A stretch of 64,000 nucleotides of DNA, from NCBI RefSeq assembly GCF_036663835.1, contig NZ_JAXOJT010000001.1:62001-126000 (forward strand), read 5' to 3'. Position 1 is the first letter of the stretch. Each line of letters opens with the position of its first letter. Shown here piece by piece: positions 25,588 to 34,720 of this stretch. Source of the stretch: Sphingomonas sp. LT1P40. GTDB taxonomy: Bacteria > Pseudomonadota > Alphaproteobacteria > Sphingomonadales > Sphingomonadaceae. Under the pieces are notes generated by a model. The model did not search any database. It was not told where the DNA came from and saw only the letters and a program-made list of their open reading frames with translations. The translations under genes and the position numbers were made by a program.

Positions 25588-26717
25588 TGCGCGTCCTCAT
25601 CACCGGCGGGGCTGGCTTTATCGGCTCGCGGCTTGCGCTCAAGCTGATCGAGCGCGGGCATGAAGTGTCGGTGCTCGACACGCTGTCGCCCCAAATCCAT
25701 GGCGACCAACCGGAAGAGGGCGACCTCTATCGCTCGATCGCGGGCAAGGTTCGTTTCTTCCACGGCGACGTGTCGGTCAAGGCCGATCTGGAGCCGGCGC
25801 TGGCGGGGCAGGAGGCGATCGTCCACTATGCCGCCGAAACCGGCACCGGCCAGTCGATGTACCAGATCGAACATTACACTCGCGTCAATGTCGGCGGCAC
25901 CGCGCTGATGCTCGACCTGCTCGCCAACAATCCGCATCAGGTCAAGCGCATCGTCGTTGCCTCGTCGCGCTCGGTTTATGGCGAGGGGCGGTACCGCACC
26001 GCCGATGGCCGCTTCGTCTATCCCGAGCATCGTTCGGCCGAGGCAATGATTGCGGGCGATTTCGACGTCCATCATCCGGGCGAAGGCGCGCTTGAACTCG
26101 TTGCCACCGACGAGGAATCCAAGCTCCACCCGTCGTCGCTCTACGGCATCACCAAACAGGTGCAGGAGCAGATGGTGATGACCATTGGCCCCACCATCGG
26201 GATCGAGCCGGTCGCGTTCCGCTATCAGAATGTCTATGGCCCGGGCCAGTCGCTCAAGAACCCGTACACCGGCATCCTGTCGATCTTCTCGACCCAGATG
26301 CTGGCGGGCAATCCGATCAACATTTTCGAGGACGGGCTGGAAACGCGCGACTTCGTCTATGTCGACGACGTGGTCGAGGCGACGGTGCGCGGGATCGAGT
26401 TGCCCGGTGCGGCGGGTCATGTGTTCAACGTCGGCACCGGCGTTGCCACCAGCGTGATGACGGTCGCACAGACCTTGAAGCGCCTGCTCGGATCGACCTC
26501 GACGATCTCGGTCAGCGGCAATTTCCGGCTGGGCGATATCCGGCATAACTATGCCGAAATGGCGCGCGCCGAACGACTGCTCGATTTCCGCCCCGCATTC
26601 GATTTCGAGACCGGCATCGCCAATTTCTGCGCCTGGGTCCAGGCGAGCGCACCGGAGGCCGATGGCAGTTACGAGGCGTCGATGGCGGAGATGCGCGCAA
26701 AGGGACTGATGAAGTGA
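25587..26717 (+). CDS. NAD-dependent epimerase/dehydratase (extended SDR)
   Basis: 376 residues with the NAD loop VLITGGAGFIGSRLAL, active-site region VVASSRSVYGEG (Ser) and YGITKQ (YxxxK), and the sugar-binding NVYGPGQS. Extended SDR of the nucleotide-sugar epimerase/4,6-dehydratase type; which sugar is not decidable. An insertion around residues 130-170 makes it slightly longer than GalE (about 340). It overlaps the unknown gene upstream by one base (TGATG). Confidence 0.84.
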   Translation: MRVLITGGAGFIGSRLALKLIERGHEVSVLDTLSPQIHGDQPEEGDLYRSIAGKVRFFHGDVSVKADLEPALAGQEAIVHYAAETGTGQSMYQIEHYTRVNVGGTALMLDLLANNPHQVKRIVVASSRSVYGEGRYRTADGRFVYPEHRSAEAMIAGDFDVHHPGEGALELVATDEESKLHPSSLYGITKQVQEQMVMTIGPTIGIEPVAFRYQNVYGPGQSLKNPYTGILSIFSTQMLAGNPINIFEDGLETRDFVYVDDVVEATVRGIELPGAAGHVFNVGTGVATSVMTVAQTLKRLLGSTSTISVSGNFRLGDIRHNYAEMARAERLLDFRPAFDFETGIANFCAWVQASAPEADGSYEASMAEMRAKGLMK

Positions 26718-26766
26718 CGCGGCCTGCGTCTTTCGTTACGATGTTCCGATCGGGGATGGAGGACGC

Positions 26767-28164
26767 GTGACGGCACGGACGGGCAGGGCGAGCGGGCTTT
26801 CGGGCAATTATGCTTACTGGACGCTGGTCGTCCTGCTGCTCGCCGCGTTCTTGCTGGGCGGAAGCTCGCGTGAGGATGTGCCCGGTCTGATTGTGCTGCG
26901 GCCGCTGGCGATCGTCTGCCTCGCCATCGGTTTGGTCGGGTTGACGCGCGACGAGATCGCTCGCTTCCGCTGGCCGCTGGGGTTGATGCTGGCGTGGATC
27001 GGGCTGATCCTGCTCCATCTGGTGCCGCTGCCGCCATCGCTATGGACGACGCTTCCGGGTCGGGACCTGGTGGCGGAGGCGGCCGTCGCCAGTGGCATCC
27101 CGCAACCGTGGCGCCCACTGACGATGGTGCCGTGGCGCGGATGGAACGCCTTTTACGCGGCGTGCGTGCCGCTGGCCGCCCTTGTCCTCGCCATTCGCTG
27201 TACCCCTGAACAGCGTCAGAGCTTGGTCCCGCTGATCGTCGGTATCGGTCTGGTCAGCGGCGCGCTGGGCGTGCTCCAGCTCGCCGGGGGCGAGTCGATC
27301 GGCTTGTCGCTTTACGGTGAACGCAGCGAAGGCAGCCCGATCGGCCTCTTCGCCAACCGCAATCACGCGGCGGCGTTTCGATGCTGCCTCATCCTGATGG
27401 TGCCCGTGTTGATCCGTATGGTTCCGGATGGTTCGGATGGAAACAGGATGCGCCAGATTTTGGCGGCAATGGTGGTCGTTCTGGTGTTCCCGCTGATTCT
27501 GGTGACGGGATCGCGTGCCGGACTGATGCTGGCGATGCTGGCAATCCCGCTGGCCGCAGCAATTTACCTGATCCCGCGCAACCGCAATGCCGGTGCGAAG
27601 CGGCGGACGATGCTGTGGGTCGCGGCGGTGGTCGGCGGGCTGGCGCTGTTGTTGATGCTGTCGGTAACGCTGGCGCGATCCGACGCGCTCGACCGGCTGC
27701 TTGCCACGGCGTCCGCCGACGAAATGCGATTATTGTCATGGGGGCCGATTGTCGAAATCGCGCGCGCATATCTGCCCTTGGGCGCGGGATTCGGTTCGTT
27801 CGTGGAGGCCTATCAGGTAAACGAGGCGGCGGTGTTGCTTCAGCCAAGCTACCTCAACCATGCGCATAACGACCTGCTCGAAATTGCGATGGAGGGCGGC
27901 ATTCCGGCGCTGTTGCTGCTTGCGGTCGCCGTGCTGGGATCGTTTTTCCGGACAATCCGGGTTGCCCGAAGCTGGCACGGTGACGACTCATTTCCCTATC
28001 TCGCCATGCTTGGCGCGGGGGTGCTCTTGCTGTTAGGATTGGCGAGTCTGGCGGATTATCCGTTGCGGACGCCGGCGCTCGGCTGTGTGCTGGCAATTGC
28101 GGCGGTCTGGCTGGCGGCGGATGACCGGTCTGCCGCACCGGTCCGTCGTAAAACCGGTTGGTGA
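26767..28164 (+). CDS. O-antigen ligase / exopolysaccharide polymerase-like membrane protein
   Basis: 465 residues from a GTG, with about twelve hydrophobic segments. The diagnostic part is LGAGFGSFVEAYQVNE followed by NHAHNDLLEIAMEGGIPALL, the Wzy_C/WaaL family periplasmic loop. It likely polymerises or ligates glycan units at the periplasmic face. It comes directly before a Wza-like and a Wzc-like gene, so a Wzy role in a Wzx/Wzy-type export system is probable; the locus then has two candidates (this and 18297-19553). Confidence 0.8.
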   Translation: MTARTGRASGLSGNYAYWTLVVLLLAAFLLGGSSREDVPGLIVLRPLAIVCLAIGLVGLTRDEIARFRWPLGLMLAWIGLILLHLVPLPPSLWTTLPGRDLVAEAAVASGIPQPWRPLTMVPWRGWNAFYAACVPLAALVLAIRCTPEQRQSLVPLIVGIGLVSGALGVLQLAGGESIGLSLYGERSEGSPIGLFANRNHAAAFRCCLILMVPVLIRMVPDGSDGNRMRQILAAMVVVLVFPLILVTGSRAGLMLAMLAIPLAAAIYLIPRNRNAGAKRRTMLWVAAVVGGLALLLMLSVTLARSDALDRLLATASADEMRLLSWGPIVEIARAYLPLGAGFGSFVEAYQVNEAAVLLQPSYLNHAHNDLLEIAMEGGIPALLLLAVAVLGSFFRTIRVARSWHGDDSFPYLAMLGAGVLLLLGLASLADYPLRTPALGCVLAIAAVWLAADDRSAAPVRRKTGW

Positions 28165-28208
28165 CAGCGTGATGGACAAAGAAGACCTAAAAAGACATAG
28201 GGGTTAGC

Positions 28209-28919
28209 ATGAACGGCAAGCTCTTCGTGATCGCGCTCGCGGGCGTCCTGGCATCGTGCGGCTCTCCGGAGCCGCTTCAGAGTTCTGGGTCGCTTCAGGT
28301 GCTCCCCGGCAGTGAGCTGCCACCCCCCGGTGCCGCCGACCTGATTGGCAGCAGCCGGCCGTATCTGGTCGGTCCGCTCGATAAGCTGCGGGTCGAGGTT
28401 TATGGCATCCCCGATCTTCAGAGCCGCTCGGTTCAAGTCGATTCGAGCGGGCGTCTGTCGTTTCCGCTGGCCGGCACGGTCGAGGTCGCCGGCAAGTCCC
28501 CGCCCGAGATCGAACGCCTGATCGAACAGCGGCTGCGCGAGGCGTTCATCCGCAACCCGCAAGTCACCGTCAACCTGGAAGAGGCCATCAGCCAGCGCGT
28601 GACGATCGATGGTGAAGTGAAGGATCCGGGGCTGTACCCGGTCGTTGGGCGTATGACACTGATGCGCGCGGTGGCAGGTGCCAAGGGACTGACCGAGTTC
28701 GCCCGGCTCGACGACGTGATCGTGTTCCGCACCGTCGGCGGTCAGCGCATGGCGGCGGTCTATAATATGAAGGCGATTCGCCGGGGCGCGTATCCCGATC
28801 CTGAAATCTATGCCGACGATATCGTCATTGTCGGCGATTCGCCGCAACGCCGCATGTGGAAGGACCTCATCGCCGCCGCGCCGCTGATTACCACGCCGCT
28901 CATTATCGCGCTTCAGTGA
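28209..28919 (+). CDS. Polysaccharide export lipoprotein (Wza/GumB-like)
   Basis: 236 residues. The N-terminus MNGKLFVIALAGVLASC carries a lipobox (LASC, lipidated Cys17), so it is an outer-membrane lipoprotein after signal-peptidase II. LVGPLDKLRVEVYGIPDL starts the Poly_export domain, and VTIDGEVKDPGLYPVVGRMT is the SLBB repeat. It would form the outer-membrane export channel together with the Wzc-like protein 37 bases downstream. Confidence 0.9.
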   Translation: MNGKLFVIALAGVLASCGSPEPLQSSGSLQVLPGSELPPPGAADLIGSSRPYLVGPLDKLRVEVYGIPDLQSRSVQVDSSGRLSFPLAGTVEVAGKSPPEIERLIEQRLREAFIRNPQVTVNLEEAISQRVTIDGEVKDPGLYPVVGRMTLMRAVAGAKGLTEFARLDDVIVFRTVGGQRMAAVYNMKAIRRGAYPDPEIYADDIVIVGDSPQRRMWKDLIAAAPLITTPLIIALQ

Positions 28920-28956
28920 CCTGCCAGTACGCCAGGCCAGCCAGAGATTATCCCTG

Positions 28957-31170
28957 ATGAATTATAACTCGACCCTCGACCGGGCGCCGATGCAGCAGAC
29001 GCTGATCGACGATGTTGGACCCGGCCAGGGCGGCGGTCCTGCCGCTGCGCCTTTGCTGCTCGAATATTGGCACATCTTTCTTCGCTGGCGCTGGCTGATT
29101 CTCGGTATCATCGCGGTTGCGCTGGTGCTCGGTTTTGTCGTCACCATGCTGATGACGCCGCAATATACGGCGGTCAGCCGGATCGAAATCGCGCGCGAGC
29201 AAAAGCGGGTGACGAACGTCGAAGCCGTCGATCCGTCGGAAGGCAATCGCAACCAGGAATTCTATCAGACGCAATATTCGTTGCTCGAAGCGCGCTCGCT
29301 CGCCGAACGTGTCGCAAAGAAGCTGCGTCTTGCCGAGAATCAGGCATTTTTCGAGGCGCATCGCCCGCAATTGTTCGGCAAGGCGCCGGCACAGGCTGCA
29401 ACCGCTGGCTCCACTGCTGAAGAGCGGCGGACGCTGGAGCAGCGCGCGGTCGGCCTGATCCGCCGCAATATCAAGATTGCACCGGTCGCGCGATCGTCGC
29501 TGGTCGATATTCGTTATACCAGCGCCAATCCCGAACTGTCAGCGTTGATCGCCAATACCTTTGCCGAGCAGTTCATCGCTTCGTCGATCGATCGCGGTTT
29601 CGCATCGACGGCGGACGCGCGCCAGTTTTTGGAGCGTCGCCTCGAAACGCTGCGTGCCCGATTGCAGGAATCCGAATCCCGGCTGGTGAACTATGCCAAT
29701 GAAAAGGGCATCGTTACGCTGTCCAAGACTGAACAGGATGGTCGCACCACCGGCGAACGCACGCTTGCTGCGGACAATCTGGGCGCGCTGAACGGTGCGC
29801 TGTCCGAAGCGACTGCTCAACGCGCCGCGATCGAAGGGCGGATGCGCGCTGGCGGTGGACGTGCGTCGAGCACGGAGACGGTCAACAACCCGGGCATCAC
29901 CGCGCTTCGTCAAAAGCGGGCCGAAGTGGCGGCCGAATATCAAAAGCTGATGGTCCAGTACGAACCCGGCTATCCTGCGGCACAGGCCCTGCGTCAGCAG
30001 CTTCAGTCGCTCGACCGCAGCATCGGCACCGAAGAAGGCCGCGTAAAGGGCAGCCTGACCACCGAATATCAGGCCGCGATCGAGCGCGAGTCGATGCTCA
30101 AGGCACAGGTCGAGATGTTGACGGGCCGACTGGCGACGCAGCAGCGCGACGGTATTCAGCACAATATCTTCCAGCGCGAAGTCGATACCAACCGCACCCT
30201 CTATGAGGGCCTGTTGCAGCGCTACAAGGAGATCGGCGTCGCCGGTGTAGCCGCGAACAACATTGCGGTGGTCGACGAAGCGCGTCGCCCCGGAATGCCG
30301 TCCTCGCCAAGCTTGCCGCTCAACCTGGCGATCGCATTTCTGGTCGGCTTTGGTGTTGCGGGCGTCGCGGTGTTCGCGCTTGAGCAGATCGACGAAGGGC
30401 TTCGCAGTCCGGCCGATGTGCCGCGCTTGCTCAACATCCCGTTGCTGGGTGCGGTGCCGCATCTCGACGATGCCGAGGCGCACGAAATGCTGCGCGACAC
30501 CAAGTCGCATCTGTCGGAGGCGTACCTCACGATTCGGTCGGTGCTCGCTTTCTCGACCGACCACGGCGTCCCGCGCTCGATGGTCGTCACCAGCACGCGC
30601 CCGGGCGAGGGCAAGAGCACGAGCAGCATGGCGCTTGCCACCGTCCTGGGCCGTACCGGCAAGCGTGTGCTGCTGATCGACGCCGATCTGCGCTCCCCGT
30701 CGGTCCACACCTTGTTCGGGTTCCAGAACGAAGCCGGCCTCAGCAACTTCCTTGCTGGTGACGGTGACTGGCGACGGATGATTCATTCCGAGGCGGCACG
30801 CAACGTGTCGGTGCTGACGTCGGGGCCGATTCCGCCAAGTGCCGCTGAATTGCTCAGCAGCGATCGCATGCAGCATCTGATTGCCGAACTGCTCGAAGTG
30901 TTCGACCATGTCGTGATCGATGCCCCGCCGATCCTGGGCCTTGCCGATGCGCCTTTGCTGTCGCGTTCGGTCGAGGGTGTCGTGTTCGTAATCGAAGCGG
31001 AAGGTGTCGCGGTACGCGGGATCAATTCGGCGCTGGATCGTCTGCGGTCCAGCCACGCGCACATCTTCGGCGCAATCCTGACCAAGCTTAAGGAGCGTTC
31101 GGCTGGCTACGGTTACGGCTATGGCTATGGTTACGGCTATGGTTATGGCTATGGCAAAAACGCCGAGTAG
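28957..31170 (+). CDS. Polysaccharide co-polymerase with tyrosine autokinase (Wzc/GumC-like)
   Basis: 737 residues, normal for fused Wzc. Residues 30-70: Wzz-type cytoplasmic/first membrane segment (RWRWLILGIIAVALVLG). Periplasmic coiled-coil region to about 440, second membrane segment LNLAIAFLVGFGVAGVAVF, then the BY-kinase domain with Walker A RPGEGKSTSS, Walker A' LLIDADLR and Walker B HVVIDAPPI. The C-terminus ends in eight Gly-Tyr repeats before KNAE, a tyrosine cluster that is the expected autophosphorylation tail. It controls chain length and export with the Wza-like lipoprotein. Confidence 0.93.
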   Translation: MNYNSTLDRAPMQQTLIDDVGPGQGGGPAAAPLLLEYWHIFLRWRWLILGIIAVALVLGFVVTMLMTPQYTAVSRIEIAREQKRVTNVEAVDPSEGNRNQEFYQTQYSLLEARSLAERVAKKLRLAENQAFFEAHRPQLFGKAPAQAATAGSTAEERRTLEQRAVGLIRRNIKIAPVARSSLVDIRYTSANPELSALIANTFAEQFIASSIDRGFASTADARQFLERRLETLRARLQESESRLVNYANEKGIVTLSKTEQDGRTTGERTLAADNLGALNGALSEATAQRAAIEGRMRAGGGRASSTETVNNPGITALRQKRAEVAAEYQKLMVQYEPGYPAAQALRQQLQSLDRSIGTEEGRVKGSLTTEYQAAIERESMLKAQVEMLTGRLATQQRDGIQHNIFQREVDTNRTLYEGLLQRYKEIGVAGVAANNIAVVDEARRPGMPSSPSLPLNLAIAFLVGFGVAGVAVFALEQIDEGLRSPADVPRLLNIPLLGAVPHLDDAEAHEMLRDTKSHLSEAYLTIRSVLAFSTDHGVPRSMVVTSTRPGEGKSTSSMALATVLGRTGKRVLLIDADLRSPSVHTLFGFQNEAGLSNFLAGDGDWRRMIHSEAARNVSVLTSGPIPPSAAELLSSDRMQHLIAELLEVFDHVVIDAPPILGLADAPLLSRSVEGVVFVIEAEGVAVRGINSALDRLRSSHAHIFGAILTKLKERSAGYGYGYGYGYGYGYGYGKNAE
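31105..31155 (+). repeat. Hexanucleotide repeat encoding (Gly-Tyr)8-Gly
   Basis: Eight consecutive GGY-TAY units plus one GGC at the 3' end of the wzc-like gene, alternating GGC/GGT and TAC/TAT. Encodes the C-terminal tyrosine cluster of the kinase. Copy number could vary by slippage because the unit is short, although synonymous variation reduces perfect identity. Confidence 0.95.
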
Positions 31171-31176
31171 GCCGTT

Positions 31177-32406
31177 GTGAAGCACAGCGATCGGCCGTCC
31201 TGGTGGCGGATCGCCGTGGTGGCGGTTATTTTCGTACCGCTTGCTTATTTCGCGGGGACCCATGTTGTGGCCGTGCTGACGCGGACCAGCGAGCCCGAGC
31301 GCGCGCTGGCGCTGGTCGGCAACGATGCAGTGGCGTTGATGCGACAGGCGCAGTCGGGAATCGGCAAAGACGGCAAGGTCGATCAGGTGACGGTCACCAG
31401 CTTTGCCAAGCGCTCGGTCGAGGCACAGGGCCTCAACCCGCGCGCGATCGAAGCGCTGGGTGCGGCGGCTGCGTCGCGGGGCGATGTTCCGGCGGCAAAG
31501 CGTCTGTTTGCCTTGTCCAACGCCCAGTCTCGCCGCAATTTGAGCACGCAGCTGTGGCTGATCGAGGAAGCCGTGCAGGCCAATGACGTGCCGCGCGCCT
31601 TCACCCATTATAACGCGGCACTGCGCACCCGAAATGCCAGCCAGGACCTGTTGTTTCCGGTGCTGACGGTCGCGCTGGAGGATGAGCGGTTATGGCCGGC
31701 CTTTCTCCCCTATATCGATCCGTCCAACCGCTGGCTCGGTGCCTTTTTCCGTTATGCCTTCCGTCAATCGGCGAATCCGGAGGCGTTCGCACGGCTTCTG
31801 GCCAGCGCCAGGACGATACCGGCTTCGACCGAAATGGAAGCGTTGCAGGGCGAACTGCTTCGCCGGCTGATATCGCGCGGCAGCATCGCCGACGCGCGCC
31901 GCCTCTATTTGCGGCTGCCCGGTGCGGCGGCACCGGTGTTTGCGTCGCCCGCGCTCTCGGCGGCCAGCGCCGACCCGCGCTATGTGCCGATTACCTGGAT
32001 GTTGTTCCAGCGCGATGGCGTGGGCGCATATTTCCAGCGTGACGGTGCGGAGAACCAGACAGCGCTCGCCTTCTCCATCGATCGCGGGACGCCCGGCACG
32101 TTAGCGCGAAAACTGTTGGTCGTACCTGCCGGCGTTTACCGTTTCAGCACGCGGCAGCACATCGAAACGCCCGCACCGGATGTGACCTTGACCTGGTCGC
32201 TGCTTTGCCTGCGCGGTGAAAAGGCCGAGCCGCTTCAGCGCAGCTCGTCGAATCTGGGACAGACCCGGCGCATGGTGGACGTAACCGTGTCGATATCGCG
32301 CGCATGCAGCGCAATACTGCTCGATCTTGCCATGGCCAGCGGTGGAGAAGAAGTGACGGTCGACTTCACCATCGACCACGTCACCCTCACCCCCCTGGGC
32401 GATTAG
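31177..32406 (+). CDS. Unknown membrane-anchored protein following wzc
   Basis: 409 residues from a GTG six bases after the kinase stop. One N-terminal membrane segment (IAVVAVIFVPLAYFAG, residues about 12-30) and a long periplasmic part. Residues 60-250 look like degenerate helical TPR-type repeats (ALGAAAASRGDVPAAKRLF and similar), followed by a beta-rich C-terminal domain. I do not recognise the family. Tight spacing to wzc suggests a role in exopolysaccharide export or assembly. Its 3' end overlaps the convergent fcl-like gene by 20 bases. Confidence 0.6.
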   Translation: MKHSDRPSWWRIAVVAVIFVPLAYFAGTHVVAVLTRTSEPERALALVGNDAVALMRQAQSGIGKDGKVDQVTVTSFAKRSVEAQGLNPRAIEALGAAAASRGDVPAAKRLFALSNAQSRRNLSTQLWLIEEAVQANDVPRAFTHYNAALRTRNASQDLLFPVLTVALEDERLWPAFLPYIDPSNRWLGAFFRYAFRQSANPEAFARLLASARTIPASTEMEALQGELLRRLISRGSIADARRLYLRLPGAAAPVFASPALSAASADPRYVPITWMLFQRDGVGAYFQRDGAENQTALAFSIDRGTPGTLARKLLVVPAGVYRFSTRQHIETPAPDVTLTWSLLCLRGEKAEPLQRSSSNLGQTRRMVDVTVSISRACSAILLDLAMASGGEEVTVDFTIDHVTLTPLGD

Positions 32407-33343
32407 GCCCGCGCCCCGGACCTTCGTTGCAATACCAGCGATAGGTTTCTTTCAGGCCCCGCGTCAGCAGCGTTGCCGGTCGCCAGCCGAGCGCGGACAG
32501 ACGGCTGCTGTCTAGCGCCTTGCGCTGAACGCCATCAGGCCGGGTGGCATCCAACGTTAATCCGCCGGAAAAGCCGACGACATCAGCCACCAAACGGGCG
32601 AGATCGGCGATCGACACTTCTTCGCCACTGCCGACATTCACCGGTTCCTCGCCGTCATAGCGTTGCGCCAGAAACACCAGCGCATTGGCGAAGTCATCGA
32701 CATAAAGGAATTCGCGCAGCGGCTTTCCCGAGCCCCAAAGCTCGAACGACCCGGCACTCGCCAGCTTCGCCTCATGCGCCTTGCGCATCAATCCGGCGAG
32801 GACATGGCTTCCCTCGGCGTCGAAATTGTCGTGCGGGCCATAGAGGTTCGTCGGCTGGGTGGCGATGAAGTGGCAGCCATATTGGCGGCGATAGGTCTGG
32901 CACAGCTTGATTCCCGCGATCTTGGCGATCGAATAGCCTTCATGTGCCGGGTCCAGCGGGCCGGTCAGCAGCGCGCTTTCCGAAATCGGCTGCGCTGCCT
33001 CTGCGGGGTAACTCGCCGATGAGCCGATTGCGACCAACCGGCTGACCTTGGCCCGACGCGCGCCCTCGATCACATTCGCCTGAATGACCAGATTGTCATA
33101 GAGAAATTCGGCCGGACGGTCGCGGTTGGCGAGGATTCCGCCCACGCGCGCTGCCGCCAGAAAGATGAAATCGGGACGGGCCGATGCGATCCACGCGAAC
33201 GCAGCATGCTGATCGCGCAGGTCGATTCGGGCGGGCGGGGCGACCAGTTCGCACTGCTCGGATGCCAATCGACGGGTCAGCGCGCGTCCGACCATGCCGG
33301 TCGCCCCGGCAATCCAGACGCGGCTGCCCGCTAGCTTAAACAC
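32387..33343 (-). CDS. GDP-L-fucose synthase-like epimerase/reductase
   Basis: 318 residues from a GTG at 33343, one base after the upstream stop; an ATG at 33385 would overlap that gene by 41 bases and add 14 residues. NAD loop VWIAGATGMVGRAL, Ser in AIGSSASYP, YSIAKIAGI (YxxxK) and LYGPHDNFDAEGSHV are typical of Fcl/WcaG, which makes GDP-L-fucose from GDP-4-keto-6-deoxymannose. The GDP-mannose 4,6-dehydratase (Gmd) that normally feeds it is not in the window. It follows a GDP-mannose 3,5-epimerase-like gene. Confidence 0.84.
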   Translation of the reverse strand: MFKLAGSRVWIAGATGMVGRALTRRLASEQCELVAPPARIDLRDQHAAFAWIASARPDFIFLAAARVGGILANRDRPAEFLYDNLVIQANVIEGARRAKVSRLVAIGSSASYPAEAAQPISESALLTGPLDPAHEGYSIAKIAGIKLCQTYRRQYGCHFIATQPTNLYGPHDNFDAEGSHVLAGLMRKAHEAKLASAGSFELWGSGKPLREFLYVDDFANALVFLAQRYDGEEPVNVGSGEEVSIADLARLVADVVGFSGGLTLDATRPDGVQRKALDSSRLSALGWRPATLLTRGLKETYRWYCNEGPGRGPNRPGG

Positions 33344-33344
33344 G

Positions 33345-34316
33345 TCAGGCGGCGTTGCGGCGCAATTCGTGCTCGATCCAGGCATAGGATTTTTCGAGGC
33401 CCGAACGCAGCGTCGCGCTGGGCTTCCAGCCGAGCTTTTCCTGAATCAGATGATTGTCGGAATTGCGACCGCGAACACCTTCCGGCCCCGGAATATGGTT
33501 CTTGTACAGCGTCTTACCCGCAATGTCCGACACGATGTCGACCAGCTGGTTGATTGTCACCATCTCGTCGGAGCCGATGTTCACCGGACCCTCGAAATTG
33601 GAGCGGGTCAGGCGCAACGTACCCTCGATGCATTCGTCGATGAACAGGAACGAGCGGGTCTGCTTGCCGTCGCCCCAGATTTCGATCTCGCCATTGTTCG
33701 GTGCAGATGCAACCTTGCGGCACACTGCGGCGGGTGCCTTCTCCTTGCCGCCCTGCCACGTACCCTGTGGGCCGAAGATGTTATGATAACGCGCGACTCG
33801 GTTGGCCATGCCGTGGTTGCGGTTATAGGCGAGGAACAGGCGCTCGCTGAACAGCTTTTCCCAGCCATATTCGCTGTCGGGCGCGGCGGGATAGGCCGAG
33901 CTTTCGACGCAATTGGGGTTGTCCGGATCTTCCTGATTATAGGCCGGGTACATGCACGCCGACGACGAGTAAAACACGGTGCGGATGTTCCGCTTGTGCG
34001 CACGATCGGCGACGTTGAGGTTGATCGTCGCCGAATTGTGCATGATGTCAGCATCATGCTCGCCAGTGAAGATGTAGCCGGCACCGCCCATATCGGCGGC
34101 GAGCTGATAGACCTCGTCAAAGCGGCGGTCGATCACGCGATCGCACACCGATTGGTCGCGCAAGTCGCCGATCACGAAATCGTCGGCTTGGGTCTCATCG
34201 AATTCGGGGAATTTCAGGTCCACGCCGCGCACCCAGAAGCCTTCTTGCTTCAGCCGCTTGACCAGGTGCCCGCCGATGAAACCACCGGCACCGCACACGA
34301 GAGCAGTCTTGGTCAC
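33345..34316 (-). CDS. GDP-mannose 3,5-epimerase-like SDR
   Basis: 323 residues. Resembles the plant-type GDP-D-mannose 3,5-epimerase in several distinctive stretches: SSSACMYPAYNQED, HNIFGPQGTWQGGKEKAPAA, TRSFLFIDECIEGTLRLT and GPEGVRGRNSDN. NAD loop is VCGAGGFIGGHLV, and the YGWEK motif carries the YxxxK pair. It should give GDP-L-galactose or GDP-L-gulose from GDP-mannose. Next gene is the Fcl-like protein, transcribed in the same direction with one base between stop and start. Confidence 0.84.
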   Translation of the reverse strand: MTKTALVCGAGGFIGGHLVKRLKQEGFWVRGVDLKFPEFDETQADDFVIGDLRDQSVCDRVIDRRFDEVYQLAADMGGAGYIFTGEHDADIMHNSATINLNVADRAHKRNIRTVFYSSSACMYPAYNQEDPDNPNCVESSAYPAAPDSEYGWEKLFSERLFLAYNRNHGMANRVARYHNIFGPQGTWQGGKEKAPAAVCRKVASAPNNGEIEIWGDGKQTRSFLFIDECIEGTLRLTRSNFEGPVNIGSDEMVTINQLVDIVSDIAGKTLYKNHIPGPEGVRGRNSDNHLIQEKLGWKPSATLRSGLEKSYAWIEHELRRNAA

Positions 34317-34423
34317 GTATCGTGTTCCTTATCTGGGATTGAACCCAGCACTGATGAACAGGGCTGGGAGACCTCGCCCGTGCATTCGCACAGAGAGTCA
34401 AAGTCAATTGCGCGCGCCGCGCG

Positions 34424-34453
34424 AACAAAAATGGCGGCCCAAGGACCGCCATT
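34424..34453 (-). terminator. Intrinsic terminator after the small exported protein
   Basis: Read on the minus strand, an 8-bp perfect stem (AATGGCGG/CCGCCATT) with an 8-base loop is followed directly by a run of five T. It lies about 25 bases beyond the stop of the gene at 34478-34720 and isolates it from the GDP-mannose epimerase gene. Confidence 0.75.
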
Positions 34454-34477
34454 TCGTAAAATTCAAAGCTTCAGAGC

Positions 34478-34720
34478 TTACGGGCTCTGCGGCTCGTCCT
34501 CTTCATCGACAGCCACCAGGATGCCGAGGATGATCGCGATGATCGCAATCGCAGGAATGATAAATCCGCCAGTACCTTCGTTCGACTCACCGGCCGTGGT
34601 CGAACCACGTACCGACTTCGAAGCCGAAACCGACAGCTTCGACGCTGCAGGTGCGGCCAGCACCGGAGTCGCCGCGAGCGAACAGGCCGCAACGGCCATC
34701 ATCATCTTTGCCAACCGCAT
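34478..34720 (-). CDS. Small exported protein, unknown function
   Basis: 80 residues from the ATG at 34720, preceded by a good ribosome site (AGGGAG, 7 bases away); the frame is open to 34774 but without such a site. Residues 1-22 form a signal peptide (MRLAKMMMAVAACSLAATPV, AAP cleavage region). The mature part is Ser/Gly-rich, then a hydrophobic helix FIIPAIAIIAIILGILVAV, then an acidic tail (DEEDEPQSP). Single-gene unit with its own terminator, surrounded by glycan genes. Function not recognised. Confidence 0.7.
   Translation of the reverse strand: MRLAKMMMAVAACSLAATPVLAAPAASKLSVSASKSVRGSTTAGESNEGTGGFIIPAIAIIAIILGILVAVDEEDEPQSP

Noticed and set aside
29539..31608. 689-codon minus-strand frame opposite the wzc-like gene
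   Set aside because: Antisense shadow; the plus strand encodes a complete BY-kinase with Walker motifs.
34333..34348. CTGGG-loop-CCCAG hairpin with TTCAAT on the minus strand, like a tRNA T-arm
   Set aside because: The loop has six instead of seven bases, and no matching D-arm, anticodon arm or acceptor stem could be traced upstream.
34396..34407. Tandem TTGACT elements upstream of the GDP-mannose epimerase gene on the minus strand
   Set aside because: They resemble -35 boxes but no -10 box lies at proper spacing.
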